From assembly GCA_029975765.1 (NCBI GenBank), contig JARKOK010000101.1, forward strand, positions 1-32,964: a stretch of DNA of 32,964 nt, given 5' to 3'. The position numbers were made by a program, and so were the translations under genes. Below, piece by piece: positions 14,892-23,973 of this stretch. Positions within the stretch are counted from its first letter, which is position 1, and the number at the start of each line of letters is the position of its first letter. Source of the stretch: Aggregatilineales bacterium. Lineage in GTDB: Bacteria > Chloroflexota > Anaerolineae > Aggregatilineales > Phototrophicaceae. The notes beneath the pieces are model-generated. The model made no database searches. It was not told the origin of the DNA and was given only the letters and a program-made list of their open reading frames with translations.

Positions 14892-17800
14892 ATGGATAAG
14901 CTCATCGGCCACCAGGTGCGCGGATACGAAATAAGCGAACAGTTGGGGGGTGGTGGTTACGGCGCGGTGTACCGGGCGTTTCAGCCTGCCGTTGGCCGGG
15001 ATGTAGCGATCAAAGTCATTCTGCCGCAGCACGCCAGCAACCCGGAATTCACCCGCCGGTTCGAGGTGGAAGCGCAGCTTGTCGCGCAGCTTGAACATCC
15101 CCACATCGTGCCGCTGTACGATTACTGGCAGGATGATCACGGCGCTTTTCTGGTGATGCGGCTGGTCAGGGGCGGCAGCCTGCGCGACCGGCTGGCCGTA
15201 CAGGGGCGGCTGGATTTAAAACAGGTGCTGCGGGTATATGACCACATCGGCGCGGCGCTGGATGTGTCTCACGCTGCTGGTGTCATTCACCGGGACATCA
15301 AGCCGGATAACATCCTGCTGGATCAGTACGACAACGCCTACCTGACCGATTTTGGCATCGCCAAAAATCTGAATCTCAACACCCAGCTTACCTTTAACGA
15401 AGACTCCATCATTGGCACACCGGCCTATCTCGCGCCGGAACAGATCCGCAACGAACCGCTGTCGTCGCAGACCGATATCTATTCCTGCGGCCTGATGCTG
15501 TACGAACTGGTCACCGGCAAACAGCCGTTTGACAGCCCCGGCATGGGCATTATTATCAGCCATCTGGAACAGCCCGTCCCCTCGGTGCTGGAGACCGACC
15601 CGGATTTACCGCCCGCCCTGGACGACATCATCCACCGCGCGGCGGCGAAAAAGGCCGCCGACCGCTATGCCAGCGTGACCGACCTGGTGCAGGAACTGCG
15701 CGAAGTCTGCGCCCCGGCTATCGTGCCGATCCTGCCCTACGAGGCGCAGCCGCGCTTCCGTGACCCCAACCGCCACGTTTTTATTGCTTATTCGGCGGGG
15801 GATACCGAGTTTATTCAACGGCTGGTCTACGATCTGGAAAGCGAGGGCATCGCGGTCTGGGCGGACAAGCAGCATTTAAAACCCGGCACACGCGGCTGGG
15901 AAGACTCCCGGCGCGAAGCGATCCGCAGCGCCTACGCGGTGCTGCTGGTCGCCTCGCCGGAAACGCGCCGTTCCAACTATGTGCTGGATGAACTGGCGAT
16001 TGCCGATATGTACGGCTGTCCGGTTTATCCGGTCTGGGCGGCGGGCGACCGCTGGGACAACCTGCTGCCGCCGGATGTCATTACCGCCGAGTACATTGAC
16101 GCGCGCGCCGACCAGTACGACTCGGCTCTGAGAGAACTGGTCATGCTGCTGGGCGTCCCGTCCGCCGTGGATGACGCCGGACGCTATGCCGAGGACGGCG
16201 CGGCGGCGGCTGAGGCGTTTGTGCCGCGCAACCCTTACAAAGGGCTGCGCGCATTCCGGGAAGCTGATCTGGCGGATTTCTTCGGGCGCGGCAGTCTGGT
16301 GAACACGCTGCTGGATACCCTGAATGACCTGTTACAACCCGGTGAAAGCCGGCTGCTGGCCGTGATCGGTCCCAGCGGCAGCGGCAAATCCAGCGTGGTG
16401 ATGGCCGGTCTGCTGCCCGCGCTGCGGCAGGGGCGGCTGCCCGACAGCGACCGCTGGACGCTGCTGCCGCCGATGGTGCCCGGCGCGCGGCCACTGGAAA
16501 ATCTGGCGCTGGCGCTGGCCGGCGTGCTGCCGACCAAAAGCACGCTGGCGCTGGAAGACGACCTGCGCAGCCCGTCGGCGCGCGGGCTGCACCTGCTGGC
16601 GCGGCAGGCGGTTGACCGCCAGAATTCGCGGCTGGTGCTGTACGTGGATCAGTTCGAGGAACTGTTTACCCAGACCGATGATGAAGCCGAACGGCAGCAG
16701 TTCATCAATCTGCTGCTGACCGCCGCCAGCGAACCGGGCGGGCCGGTAGTAGTGCTGCTCACGCTGCGCGCCGATTTTTACGACCGCCCGATGAATTATC
16801 CCGAACTGGGGCGGCTGATCGAACGCAACAGCAAGGCCGTTCTGCCCCTGTCGCTGGCGGAACTGTACAGCGTCATCCAGAAACCGGCGACCCTGCCCGA
16901 TGTGCGGCTGCAATTCGATACCGGGCTGGTGGCGGAACTGGTGTTTGAAGTACGCGGGCAGCCCGGCGGCCTGCCGCTGCTGCAATTCACGCTCGACCAG
17001 TTGTTTGAACGGCGCAGCGGCCTGCGGCTGACCAACGCCGCCTACGAAGACATCGGCGGGGTGCGCGGCGCGCTGGCAAAACACACCGAAGCAACCTATG
17101 AACGCCTGCCCTCGGACGAACACCGGCGCATGGTGCGGGGGTTGTTCCTGCGGCTGATCGAACCCGGCACGTCCGAGCAGGATACCACCCGCCGGCGCGC
17201 GCCGCGCAGCGAGCTGGTGCTGGCAGACGACCGGCAGAACCGCATCATGGATGACGTGGTGAACGCGTTCGTGACCGCCCGCCTGCTGCTGGCCGACCAG
17301 TCCAAAGGTATCACCACGATTGAACTCAGCCATGAGGCGCTGATCCGCGAATGGCCGCGCCTGAATGAATGGCTGGTGGAAGCGCGGGCGGATATTTTTA
17401 CCCAGCAGAACATCAGCGCGGATACCGCCGCCTGGATCACACGCGGACGGCGCGCCGACGACGACGGCCTGTATCGCGGGATGCTGCTGGAAGACGCGCA
17501 GAACTGGGCGGCGCGCAACCTGCCCAGCAGCGACGAAATGGCCTTCATCCAGGCGTCGGCGCAGGCCCAGGCGGCGCGGCAGGCGCGGGATGCCGCGATT
17601 GCCCGGCGGGTGCAGAATTTCCGGCGGGCGGCGGCGCTGCTGGGGGTGATGAGCGCCGTTGCGATCATCGCCTTCATCGGCGCGGTGGTGCAGGTTGGCG
17701 GGGCGCAGTCGCAGCTTGGCACGGCCACCGTCGCGCAGGGGCTGGCGATCATCTCCCAGAGTACGGCAGTCGCCCAGGTGGACGCCGCGCAGACCGATGT

Positions 17801-20800
17801 GGCCGATGTCGGACAAACGCTGACGCCGATCAGCCAGATATTAGCCGTCGCGCAGACCGATGTCGCCGGCGTCGCGCCAACGGTGCAGGCCGCCAACCAG
17901 GCCGTCGGTGACGCGCGCACCCAGGTCGCCGGCGCGGAAGTCATCCTCACCCGCGTACCGCAGACGCTCACGCCGATTGGCGCGACCCTGGTCGCGGCGG
18001 AAACCGGCGTTGCGGCGGTTGGGCCAACCGTCAACGCCGCGAACTTCGCGGCGGATACGGCGCGGACGGAAGTGGCTCACGCCGGGCTGACGCTGACCCC
18101 CATTCCACGAACCCTCACCCCCATCGCCGGGACGCTGGCCGCCGCCGAACAGCAGGTCGCCGGGGTGCAGCCTACGCTCAACGCGGCGAATACGGAAATC
18201 GCCGGTATCGCGCCCACCGTGCAGGCAGCGAATCAGGCCGCCGACATCGCCCGCACGCAGGCCGCCGACGCCGCGCAAACCCTGACGCCTGTCCCGCAGA
18301 CGCTGACGCCGATCAGCCAGACGCTGGTCGCCGCCGAACAGCAGATCGCGGGGGTGCAGCCCACGCTGGCTTCGGCGCAGACGCAGGTGGCCGGCATCCA
18401 GCCGACGGTCAACGCGGCGAACTTCGCGGCGGATACAGCGCGCACCGCGGTTGCCGATACCGGCCTGACGCTGACACCGATTCCGCTCACGCTCACGCCG
18501 ATTGGCGGCACGCTGGCGGCGGCGGAAACGCAGGTCGCCGGGGTGCAGCCCACCGTACAGGCGGCGGATACCCAGGTCGCGGCCATTCAGCCGACGGTGC
18601 AGGCCGCGAATCAGGCCGCCGACATCGCCCGCACGCAGGTCGCTGATGCCGGTCTGACGCTGACGCCCATCCCGCTCACGCTCACGCCGATTGGCGGCAC
18701 GCTGGCAGCAGCGGAAACGCAGGTCGCCGGCGTGCAGCCCACCGTGCAGGCCGCGAACTTCGCAGCGGATACGGCGCGCACCGCCGTTGCCGATACCGGG
18801 CTGACGCTGACCCCGATTCCGCTCACGCTCACGCCAATTGGCGGCACGTTAGCGGCAGCGGAAACGCAGGTCGCCGGCGTCCAGCCGACGGTCAATGCTG
18901 CCGGGACCGAAGTCGCGGCGGTGCAGCCGACGGTGCGGGCCGCGAATCAGGTGGCGGATACGGCGCGCACCGCCGTTGCCGACGCCGGGGAAACCCTGAC
19001 TCCGATTGGCGGCACGTTAGCGGCGGCGGAAACGCAGGTGGCGGGCGTGCAGCCCACCGTGCAGGCGGCTGGCACGGAAGTCGCCGCTGTGCGACCGACG
19101 GTGCAGGCCGCGAACCGCGCCGCCGACGCGGCCCGGACCGAAGTGGCGAATGCTGGTCAGACGCTGACGCCCATCCCACAAACCCTGACTCCGATTGGCG
19201 GCACGCTGGTCGCCGCCGAAACGCAGGTGGCGGGCGTGCAGCCCACTGTCCAGGCCGCCGGTACGGCAGTCGCGGCGGTGGAACCCACCGTCAACAGCGC
19301 CAGCACGCAGGTCGCCGCCGCCGGGGCGGCGCTCACCCCGCTGGCAAGCACGCTGGTCGCGGCGAATACGCTGGCTGCCGAAAACGCCAGTCAGGCGCTC
19401 AGCCAATCGCTGGCGGTGAACGCGGAACAGGCGGTCAGCAACGAAAACTACGATCTGGCGCTGGTGCTGGCGCTCGAATCCCTGCGCGCCAACCCGGAAC
19501 TGGTGCAGTCGCAGCGCCTTCTCAGCCAGTTGGTCTATGCCAGCGCGCGTTTTAGCTTCGACCAGACGCCGCTGGCAAAACTCAGCCCCGATGGCCGCAC
19601 GCTGGTAACGGTCAGCGGCGCGGCAGTAACGCTGTGGGACATCGGCACGCGGACAACCCGGCTGGCCTTCACCGCCAGCAGTCCGATTAACACACTCGAC
19701 CTCAGCCCGGATGGCACGCGCCTGGTGACCGGCGCCGCCGACGGTAAGCTGGCGCTGTGGGATATGGCCTCCGGTCAGATACTGCGGGAACTGGCGGGGC
19801 ATACGGGCGCGGTGAACGCGGTGCAGTTCAGCCCGGACGGCGGCTCGATCCTCTCCGGTGGTGATGACAACGTGAACATCATCTGGTCGGCGGCTGATGG
19901 GGCGGAACGCTCGCGGTACTCATTGATAACAGGCCGCCAGATCATCCGGGTGCAGTACGATGTGGGCGGGCAGAGTTTCTGGTCGTGGGAGCGCGCCAAT
20001 CAGGAAGTGGTGCAGGTGTACTGGCTGGTGGGACGCAACGCCCCGCGCTGGAGTTCCGCCGACCCGATTTTTGACGCCTTCGACCCGCGCAACCGGCGTT
20101 ACGCCTTCAGCCAGACCGACCGCGCGCTGGTCATCTGGGATGGGCTGGCGCTGAACAAGGTGCGCGAATTTCAGGACAGCACGGTCAGCGGCCTGACGCT
20201 CACCGCGCGCAGCTTCAGCCCGGCTGGCAGTCTGGTGCTGGCCGCCTACCGCGTTCCCGGCACGGCAGCCAACCGCGTCGTGGCGTGGGATTTCAGCACC
20301 AGCACGGTGCAGGCCGCGTTCGAGATTCAGAACGACAGCAGCATCAACGCGATTGCCTACAGCCACAACGGCTCGCTGGCGGCGCTGGCCGTTGGCCGAG
20401 CCATCGCCCTGTATGATATGGCGAATTTCCGCGAATTACAGCGTTTCGCGGCGCATACCGATCTGATTTCGCGGCTGGAGTTTGACCCGACCGGACAGTA
20501 TTTACTGTCGTTTTCCAGCGATGGCAACGCGCGGGTGTGGGATGTCACCGGCGGCGACCCGGCGGAAGCCAACCGGATCATCGCCCGAACCCAGAATAAC
20601 CGCATCGCGTTCCCCGGTTACAGCCCGGACGGGCAGACGGCGTTCGGCGTGCTGCGGGTCAGCCTCTTTGCCTGGAACACCACCACCGGCCAGCAGGTCA
20701 ACCGGATTGACATCGGCGGTGACATCCTCGGCGCGGCCTACAGCGCCACCCAGCCTTATGCGCTCACCATTCTTGCCAACAGCGCCGCGCTGTGGGATTT

Positions 20801-21635
20801 GAGCAAACCGCCGAATCAGGCGTTCGTGCGGTACTTCGGCGGCCAGAATGATGTCTTCAAGGGGACGGTGGACAGGGGCATTGGCCTGAACGCCATCGCC
20901 GCCTTCAGCCCGGATGGGCGCTATCTGGTGACGGACAGCCGCACCTTATCGCTGCGGGACATCACCACCAACGGGCGGCTGATGGACTTTGATCGTTCGC
21001 TGATTCCGTCCGGCAGCGGGCTGGTCAGCCTGGCGGTTTCGCCGGATAACCGCTACCTGCTGGGCGCTTACGCCCAGTCGTATGCCCCCGGCACGCCGCA
21101 TGACCCTAACGAACCTGCCGGCGGGGTTATCGTCTGGGATATCAGCACCGGACAGGCGCTGCGCCAGTTCGGTTCGCCGGAACACAACCGCCGTATCAAC
21201 CATGTTACCATCAGCCCGGACAGCCGGTTAGCCCTGACAGCTTCCGGCGACGGCACGCTCATCATCTGGGACATCGAAACCGGTCGCTTACAGCGGCGGC
21301 TGGCCGGGCATCGCGCCGGGGTTAATCTGGCCTATTTCCTGCCGGACGGCCAGTATGCTGTATCCGCGTCGGACGATACGACGCTGGTCCTGTGGAATGT
21401 GGTATCCGGCCAACTGCTGCGCCGCTTCTACAGCCACACCGCGCCGGTCACGGGTCTGGCTGTCCGGTCGGATGGTACGGGTTTCATTTCCAGCACGGGC
21501 GACGATCAGATCATCGTCTGGGAACTGGAGTCGGTAGAACAGACGATCAACTGGACGCTCCAGAATCGTTTCGTCCGCATCCTGACCTGCGAGGAAGGGC
21601 GGCAGTTCAACCTTGACCGCTTCTGCTCGACGTAA
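14892..21635 (+). CDS. Giant kinase-TIR-nSTAND-stalk-WD40 receptor-like protein (2247 aa)
   Basis: Residues 10-270 are an intact Ser/Thr kinase with loop GGGGYG, Lys41, HRD (Asp135) and DFG (153-155). Residues 295-420 are a TIR domain (HVFIAYSAGDTEF) that keeps the likely NADase glutamate, Glu367, in SNYVLDEL. Residues 445-880 are an nSTAND ATPase with Walker A GPSGSGKSS (493-501) and Walker B LVLYVDQFEE (Asp586). One membrane helix lies at 911-937, after basic residues, so the N-terminal half is cytoplasmic. Residues 963-1494 are heptad repeats, then a YDLALVLALESL motif typical of STAND-WD40 proteins, then a dozen or more WD40 repeats (1554-2235). It could sense a signal through the propellers and respond through kinase or TIR. 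A defence role is inferred. The ribosome-binding site is weak (gaagg). Confidence 0.9.
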   Translation: MDKLIGHQVRGYEISEQLGGGGYGAVYRAFQPAVGRDVAIKVILPQHASNPEFTRRFEVEAQLVAQLEHPHIVPLYDYWQDDHGAFLVMRLVRGGSLRDRLAVQGRLDLKQVLRVYDHIGAALDVSHAAGVIHRDIKPDNILLDQYDNAYLTDFGIAKNLNLNTQLTFNEDSIIGTPAYLAPEQIRNEPLSSQTDIYSCGLMLYELVTGKQPFDSPGMGIIISHLEQPVPSVLETDPDLPPALDDIIHRAAAKKAADRYASVTDLVQELREVCAPAIVPILPYEAQPRFRDPNRHVFIAYSAGDTEFIQRLVYDLESEGIAVWADKQHLKPGTRGWEDSRREAIRSAYAVLLVASPETRRSNYVLDELAIADMYGCPVYPVWAAGDRWDNLLPPDVITAEYIDARADQYDSALRELVMLLGVPSAVDDAGRYAEDGAAAAEAFVPRNPYKGLRAFREADLADFFGRGSLVNTLLDTLNDLLQPGESRLLAVIGPSGSGKSSVVMAGLLPALRQGRLPDSDRWTLLPPMVPGARPLENLALALAGVLPTKSTLALEDDLRSPSARGLHLLARQAVDRQNSRLVLYVDQFEELFTQTDDEAERQQFINLLLTAASEPGGPVVVLLTLRADFYDRPMNYPELGRLIERNSKAVLPLSLAELYSVIQKPATLPDVRLQFDTGLVAELVFEVRGQPGGLPLLQFTLDQLFERRSGLRLTNAAYEDIGGVRGALAKHTEATYERLPSDEHRRMVRGLFLRLIEPGTSEQDTTRRRAPRSELVLADDRQNRIMDDVVNAFVTARLLLADQSKGITTIELSHEALIREWPRLNEWLVEARADIFTQQNISADTAAWITRGRRADDDGLYRGMLLEDAQNWAARNLPSSDEMAFIQASAQAQAARQARDAAIARRVQNFRRAAALLGVMSAVAIIAFIGAVVQVGGAQSQLGTATVAQGLAIISQSTAVAQVDAAQTDVADVGQTLTPISQILAVAQTDVAGVAPTVQAANQAVGDARTQVAGAEVILTRVPQTLTPIGATLVAAETGVAAVGPTVNAANFAADTARTEVAHAGLTLTPIPRTLTPIAGTLAAAEQQVAGVQPTLNAANTEIAGIAPTVQAANQAADIARTQAADAAQTLTPVPQTLTPISQTLVAAEQQIAGVQPTLASAQTQVAGIQPTVNAANFAADTARTAVADTGLTLTPIPLTLTPIGGTLAAAETQVAGVQPTVQAADTQVAAIQPTVQAANQAADIARTQVADAGLTLTPIPLTLTPIGGTLAAAETQVAGVQPTVQAANFAADTARTAVADTGLTLTPIPLTLTPIGGTLAAAETQVAGVQPTVNAAGTEVAAVQPTVRAANQVADTARTAVADAGETLTPIGGTLAAAETQVAGVQPTVQAAGTEVAAVRPTVQAANRAADAARTEVANAGQTLTPIPQTLTPIGGTLVAAETQVAGVQPTVQAAGTAVAAVEPTVNSASTQVAAAGAALTPLASTLVAANTLAAENASQALSQSLAVNAEQAVSNENYDLALVLALESLRANPELVQSQRLLSQLVYASARFSFDQTPLAKLSPDGRTLVTVSGAAVTLWDIGTRTTRLAFTASSPINTLDLSPDGTRLVTGAADGKLALWDMASGQILRELAGHTGAVNAVQFSPDGGSILSGGDDNVNIIWSAADGAERSRYSLITGRQIIRVQYDVGGQSFWSWERANQEVVQVYWLVGRNAPRWSSADPIFDAFDPRNRRYAFSQTDRALVIWDGLALNKVREFQDSTVSGLTLTARSFSPAGSLVLAAYRVPGTAANRVVAWDFSTSTVQAAFEIQNDSSINAIAYSHNGSLAALAVGRAIALYDMANFRELQRFAAHTDLISRLEFDPTGQYLLSFSSDGNARVWDVTGGDPAEANRIIARTQNNRIAFPGYSPDGQTAFGVLRVSLFAWNTTTGQQVNRIDIGGDILGAAYSATQPYALTILANSAALWDLSKPPNQAFVRYFGGQNDVFKGTVDRGIGLNAIAAFSPDGRYLVTDSRTLSLRDITTNGRLMDFDRSLIPSGSGLVSLAVSPDNRYLLGAYAQSYAPGTPHDPNEPAGGVIVWDISTGQALRQFGSPEHNRRINHVTISPDSRLALTASGDGTLIIWDIETGRLQRRLAGHRAGVNLAYFLPDGQYAVSASDDTTLVLWNVVSGQLLRRFYSHTAPVTGLAVRSDGTGFISSTGDDQIIVWELESVEQTINWTLQNRFVRILTCEEGRQFNLDRFCST
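17759..19380 (+). repeat. Tandem heptad-coding repeat region
   Basis: Inside the giant gene, about 1.6 kb of DNA encodes about 76 consecutive seven-residue units without a phase break. The consensus is [AGPD]-[AVI]-x-x-T-[VL]-[AT]. Higher-order units of seven to nine heptads (147-189 bases) recur, each starting at AAE[TQ]Q[VI]A, and several are nearly identical at DNA level (for example around 18500, 18690 and 18820). The segment lies between the membrane helix and the WD40 domain and is probably an elongated extracellular stalk. Confidence 0.9.
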
Positions 21636-21641
21636 AGGCGA

Positions 21642-21659
21642 CCGGCAGGTGGCTGCCGG
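21642..21659. terminator. Hairpin between convergent genes, possible terminator
   Basis: A perfect seven-base-pair stem (ccggcag/ctgccgg) with a four-base loop sits between the giant gene and the convergent DinB gene. No T-run follows on either strand, so termination is uncertain. Confidence 0.4.
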
Positions 21660-21674
21660 ATTCCGCCGCGCCGA

Positions 21675-22166
21675 TCAGGCATGATCCGGCGGCCACGCGC
21701 CGACGACCTGCCGTAAAATCGCCAGTTCGCCGATGTGGTACGCATTGTGATCGGCCACCAGCAGTGCCTCGCGCAGCACCGTATGGCCGGCGTAGCCGTG
21801 TGGAATCGGCGCGAGCAGATTCACCGCCGGGTCAGCCACCAGCGCCTTCATCGTCGCCAGATCATCCCGAAACTGCCGCAGGCTGTCCTGCCAGGCGGCA
21901 GCGTCGGCCAGCGCATCCGGCGCCGGCCAGTAGCCGGACGGCCATTCGGGCGAGACATGCGCCGGGCTGCGCACGTATTCCAGAATATCCCACTGCGCCA
22001 GCCGCAGGTGTTCCACCAGATGCCAGAACGTATACGACACCGCCGGCGGCTTCACATTGATAAATGCTTCCGGGAAATCCGCAACCGCGTCATCAAAACT
22101 CATGTGCGCCTGCCGTTCACCCAGCAGCGCCAGAACATGATCGCGCAGCGCCTGATCGGTCAGCAT
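21675..22166 (-). CDS. DinB family protein
   Basis: A 163-residue DinB/YfiT-like four-helix bundle. Likely metal ligands are His49 and/or His53 (FWHLVEHLRLAQWDI) and His140/His144 (DHNAYHIGEL). Such proteins bind a divalent metal, and some are thiol-dependent transferases, but most have no known reaction. The ATG at 22166 is chosen because aaaggaagg lies just upstream. A longer frame from 22208 adds a non-family N-terminus. The gene lies 84 bases downstream of the PIG-L deacetylase on the same strand. Thiol transfer and PIG-L deacetylation meet in low-molecular-weight thiol pathways, but nothing else here supports that. Confidence 0.87.
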   Translation of the reverse strand: MLTDQALRDHVLALLGERQAHMSFDDAVADFPEAFINVKPPAVSYTFWHLVEHLRLAQWDILEYVRSPAHVSPEWPSGYWPAPDALADAAAWQDSLRQFRDDLATMKALVADPAVNLLAPIPHGYAGHTVLREALLVADHNAYHIGELAILRQVVGAWPPDHA

Positions 22167-22250
22167 GTGTGTCCTTCCTTTCTCATGAAGGGGAAGCAGG
22201 TCGAACATCCGTAAGGGACACGGCGGGACGTGTCCCCAATCACCGCGCCG

Positions 22251-22997
22251 TTAATCCAGCGCGGCGGCAGGTGATTCCTGCATCGCTTCCTGCACCGCTT
22301 CGTCCAGGGCGGGCTGCTTCAGCCGCATCACGCGGAAGGATTCGGCATAGGCGCAGCCGTGTTTCAGGCCGTCTTCCGCGTCCCATTTGCGTACCATGTC
22401 GCCCACTTCCGGCCCCACCTGCGACCGGTGGCACAGCAGCGCCGCGATTTTGCGGTCTTCCTGCGCCGAAACATCAACAAAGGTGTCCGGGTGATCGGAG
22501 AATTGCAGCCACAGTTCATCTACGTCGTGCGGCTCGTAACCTTCCGCCAGCAGTTCCGGGAAAATCGGACGTGTTCCCGCGCTAGGGAACACCGCGTACA
22601 GGGCGGCTTCGGCGGCGGCGCGGTGATCGGGGTGGTTGATGTAATAGTTGCCGGCAAAAACCATCGTCGGATCGCTGATGACCACGCGCTGCGGCTTCAG
22701 TTCGCGGATCAGGCGCGTCAGATCACGGCGCAGTTCGAGCGTCGGCTGAAGCGTGCCGTCGGGATAACCCAGAAACCGCACGTCCGTCACGCCCACGCAG
22801 GCCGCCGCTTCCCGCTGCTCGACCTTACGGACGCGCACCAGTTCGGCCAAGTCGGCGTCCGGCGCGTTGCTGCCCGCGCCGCCGTCGGTCACCAGGCAGT
22901 AGCTCACGTCATGGCCTTCGTCCGTCCACTGCGCCACCGTACCCGCCACGCCAAACTCAATGTCATCGGGATGCGCTGCAATCACCAGAATCCGCAT
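22251..22997 (-). CDS. PIG-L family deacetylase
   Basis: A 248-residue zinc-dependent deacetylase of the PIG-L/LmbE family. The zinc and catalytic motif AHPDD is at 8-12, and the second motif NHPDH at 121-125 supplies the third ligand. The sequence VTDGGAGSN is also typical. Relatives remove acetyl groups from N-acetylglucosamine-linked lipids, mycothiol or bacillithiol precursors, or antibiotics. The substrate is not evident. The gene follows a 260-base gap after the GAF gene and precedes the DinB gene on the same strand, with which it may be co-transcribed. Confidence 0.92.
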   Translation of the reverse strand: MRILVIAAHPDDIEFGVAGTVAQWTDEGHDVSYCLVTDGGAGSNAPDADLAELVRVRKVEQREAAACVGVTDVRFLGYPDGTLQPTLELRRDLTRLIRELKPQRVVISDPTMVFAGNYYINHPDHRAAAEAALYAVFPSAGTRPIFPELLAEGYEPHDVDELWLQFSDHPDTFVDVSAQEDRKIAALLCHRSQVGPEVGDMVRKWDAEDGLKHGCAYAESFRVMRLKQPALDEAVQEAMQESPAAALD

Positions 22998-23073
22998 GAG
23001 ATCAATCCTTGTTGTATCGCTTCCGTCATTTCGAAGACTGTGCGGAATCTAGACGCGGTGACAGGCGTCAGGC

Positions 23074-23178
23074 TTACGCCGGCTGGCCGCCCTGATAGAG
23101 GATCAGCGGCGGATGGCTCAGGCCGCCCAACTGTTCGGCAGTCGCATACAGATCGAGTGCTGCGTTTTTCTCCCCCTC
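23074..23178 (-). pseudogene. Possible remnant of a C-terminal coding segment
   Basis: In the gap between the GAF and PIG-L genes, one minus-strand frame is open for 34 codons between a TGA and a TAA and has protein-like content (LDLYATAEQLGGLSHPPLIL). It has no usable start codon or ribosome-binding site. It may be the tail of a decayed gene or chance. The rest of the 22998-23257 gap shows nothing clear. Confidence 0.25.
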
Positions 23179-23257
23179 TCAATGAGGTGTCGGGGGATAA
23201 GGGCTTAGGTTCACAACAGCGTCCGGGAGCAGTGATGCGGCTGTACCAGCGCCAGCC

Positions 23258-23872
23258 TCAGGGCGCGGCCTGCGGCGGGCTGATGCGTTCAATATCGGCC
23301 AGCGCCTCACCCGCGAACCGGCACAGCAGCCCCAGCAGCGCCAGATCGGTGTCGTTAAACGGCTGGTCGCCGGGTTTGTTCAGCGCCTCGATCACGCCCA
23401 GCACTTTACGATCCCCTACCAGCGGTGCGGCGACAATAGACTGGGTGTGAAAGGTAAACTGCTCGTCCACCGTATGCGAGAAACGCGGGTCGCGGCGCAC
23501 ATCCCGTACCAGCGTCGGTTCGGCATTCTCGATCACCCAACCGGCGATGCCTTCATTGGCCGGAATGCGATAACCTTTCAGATTCGCGGCCAGCGCGCCC
23601 TTGACCAGCACAAATACCAGTTCGCTGCTTTCATCATCCAGCAGCATTAGCGAGCCATCCGGGGCGTTCAGCAGGTTCAGCGCCTTCGTGAAGATATGTT
23701 CCAGCAGCGGCAGCAGTTCGGCGTCACTGGTGATGGTCTTGCTGGCCTGGGTCAGATCATTCAGGATTTGCACAAAGTCGCGCAGGTTGCGCAGCTCTTC
23801 CTCCAGCCGTTCATTTTCAGCTTGCAGACGGGCATTCTCACGCCGCATAATGGCAACCGGATTCGTAACCAT
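23258..23872 (-). CDS. Coiled-coil GAF domain protein
   Basis: A 204-residue protein with an N-terminal coiled coil (about residues 9-40: ENARLQAENERLEEELRNL) and one GAF domain (about 45-190). Motifs such as GSLMLLDDESSELVF, GIAGWVIENAEPTLVRDVRRDPRF and SIVAAPLVGDRKVLGVIEALNK are classical. There is no output domain, so it probably works as a dimeric sensor or through a partner. The ligand is unknown. The ATG at 23872 is preferred over the one at 23899 because ggagag lies eight bases upstream. It follows the glycosyltransferase gene by about 100 bases on the same strand. Confidence 0.88.
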   Translation of the reverse strand: MVTNPVAIMRRENARLQAENERLEEELRNLRDFVQILNDLTQASKTITSDAELLPLLEHIFTKALNLLNAPDGSLMLLDDESSELVFVLVKGALAANLKGYRIPANEGIAGWVIENAEPTLVRDVRRDPRFSHTVDEQFTFHTQSIVAAPLVGDRKVLGVIEALNKPGDQPFNDTDLALLGLLCRFAGEALADIERISPPQAAP

Positions 23873-23973
23873 AAGAGGCTCTCCGTATCTCATACGCATA
23901 CGAATATAGCCCCATTGTAATCACATTTAAATTATGGGCGAACGGTTCGTTGGGAAATCGTTAGGAAATCGGA

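Noticed and set aside
16332-17816. Long minus-strand open frame of 494 codons opposite the giant gene
   Set aside because: It is opposite well-supported kinase/STAND coding sequence and is rich in Arg, Gln, His and Pro with no domain, as expected for an antisense shadow in GC-rich DNA.
17759-19380. Repeats here could be taken for a CRISPR array
   Set aside because: The repeats are in frame, encode heptads and have no regular repeat-spacer structure.
18233-19802. Several minus-strand frames opposite the heptad repeats
   Set aside because: They are repetitive (TVGxTPATCVSAA) and simply mirror the repeat. No start sites support them.
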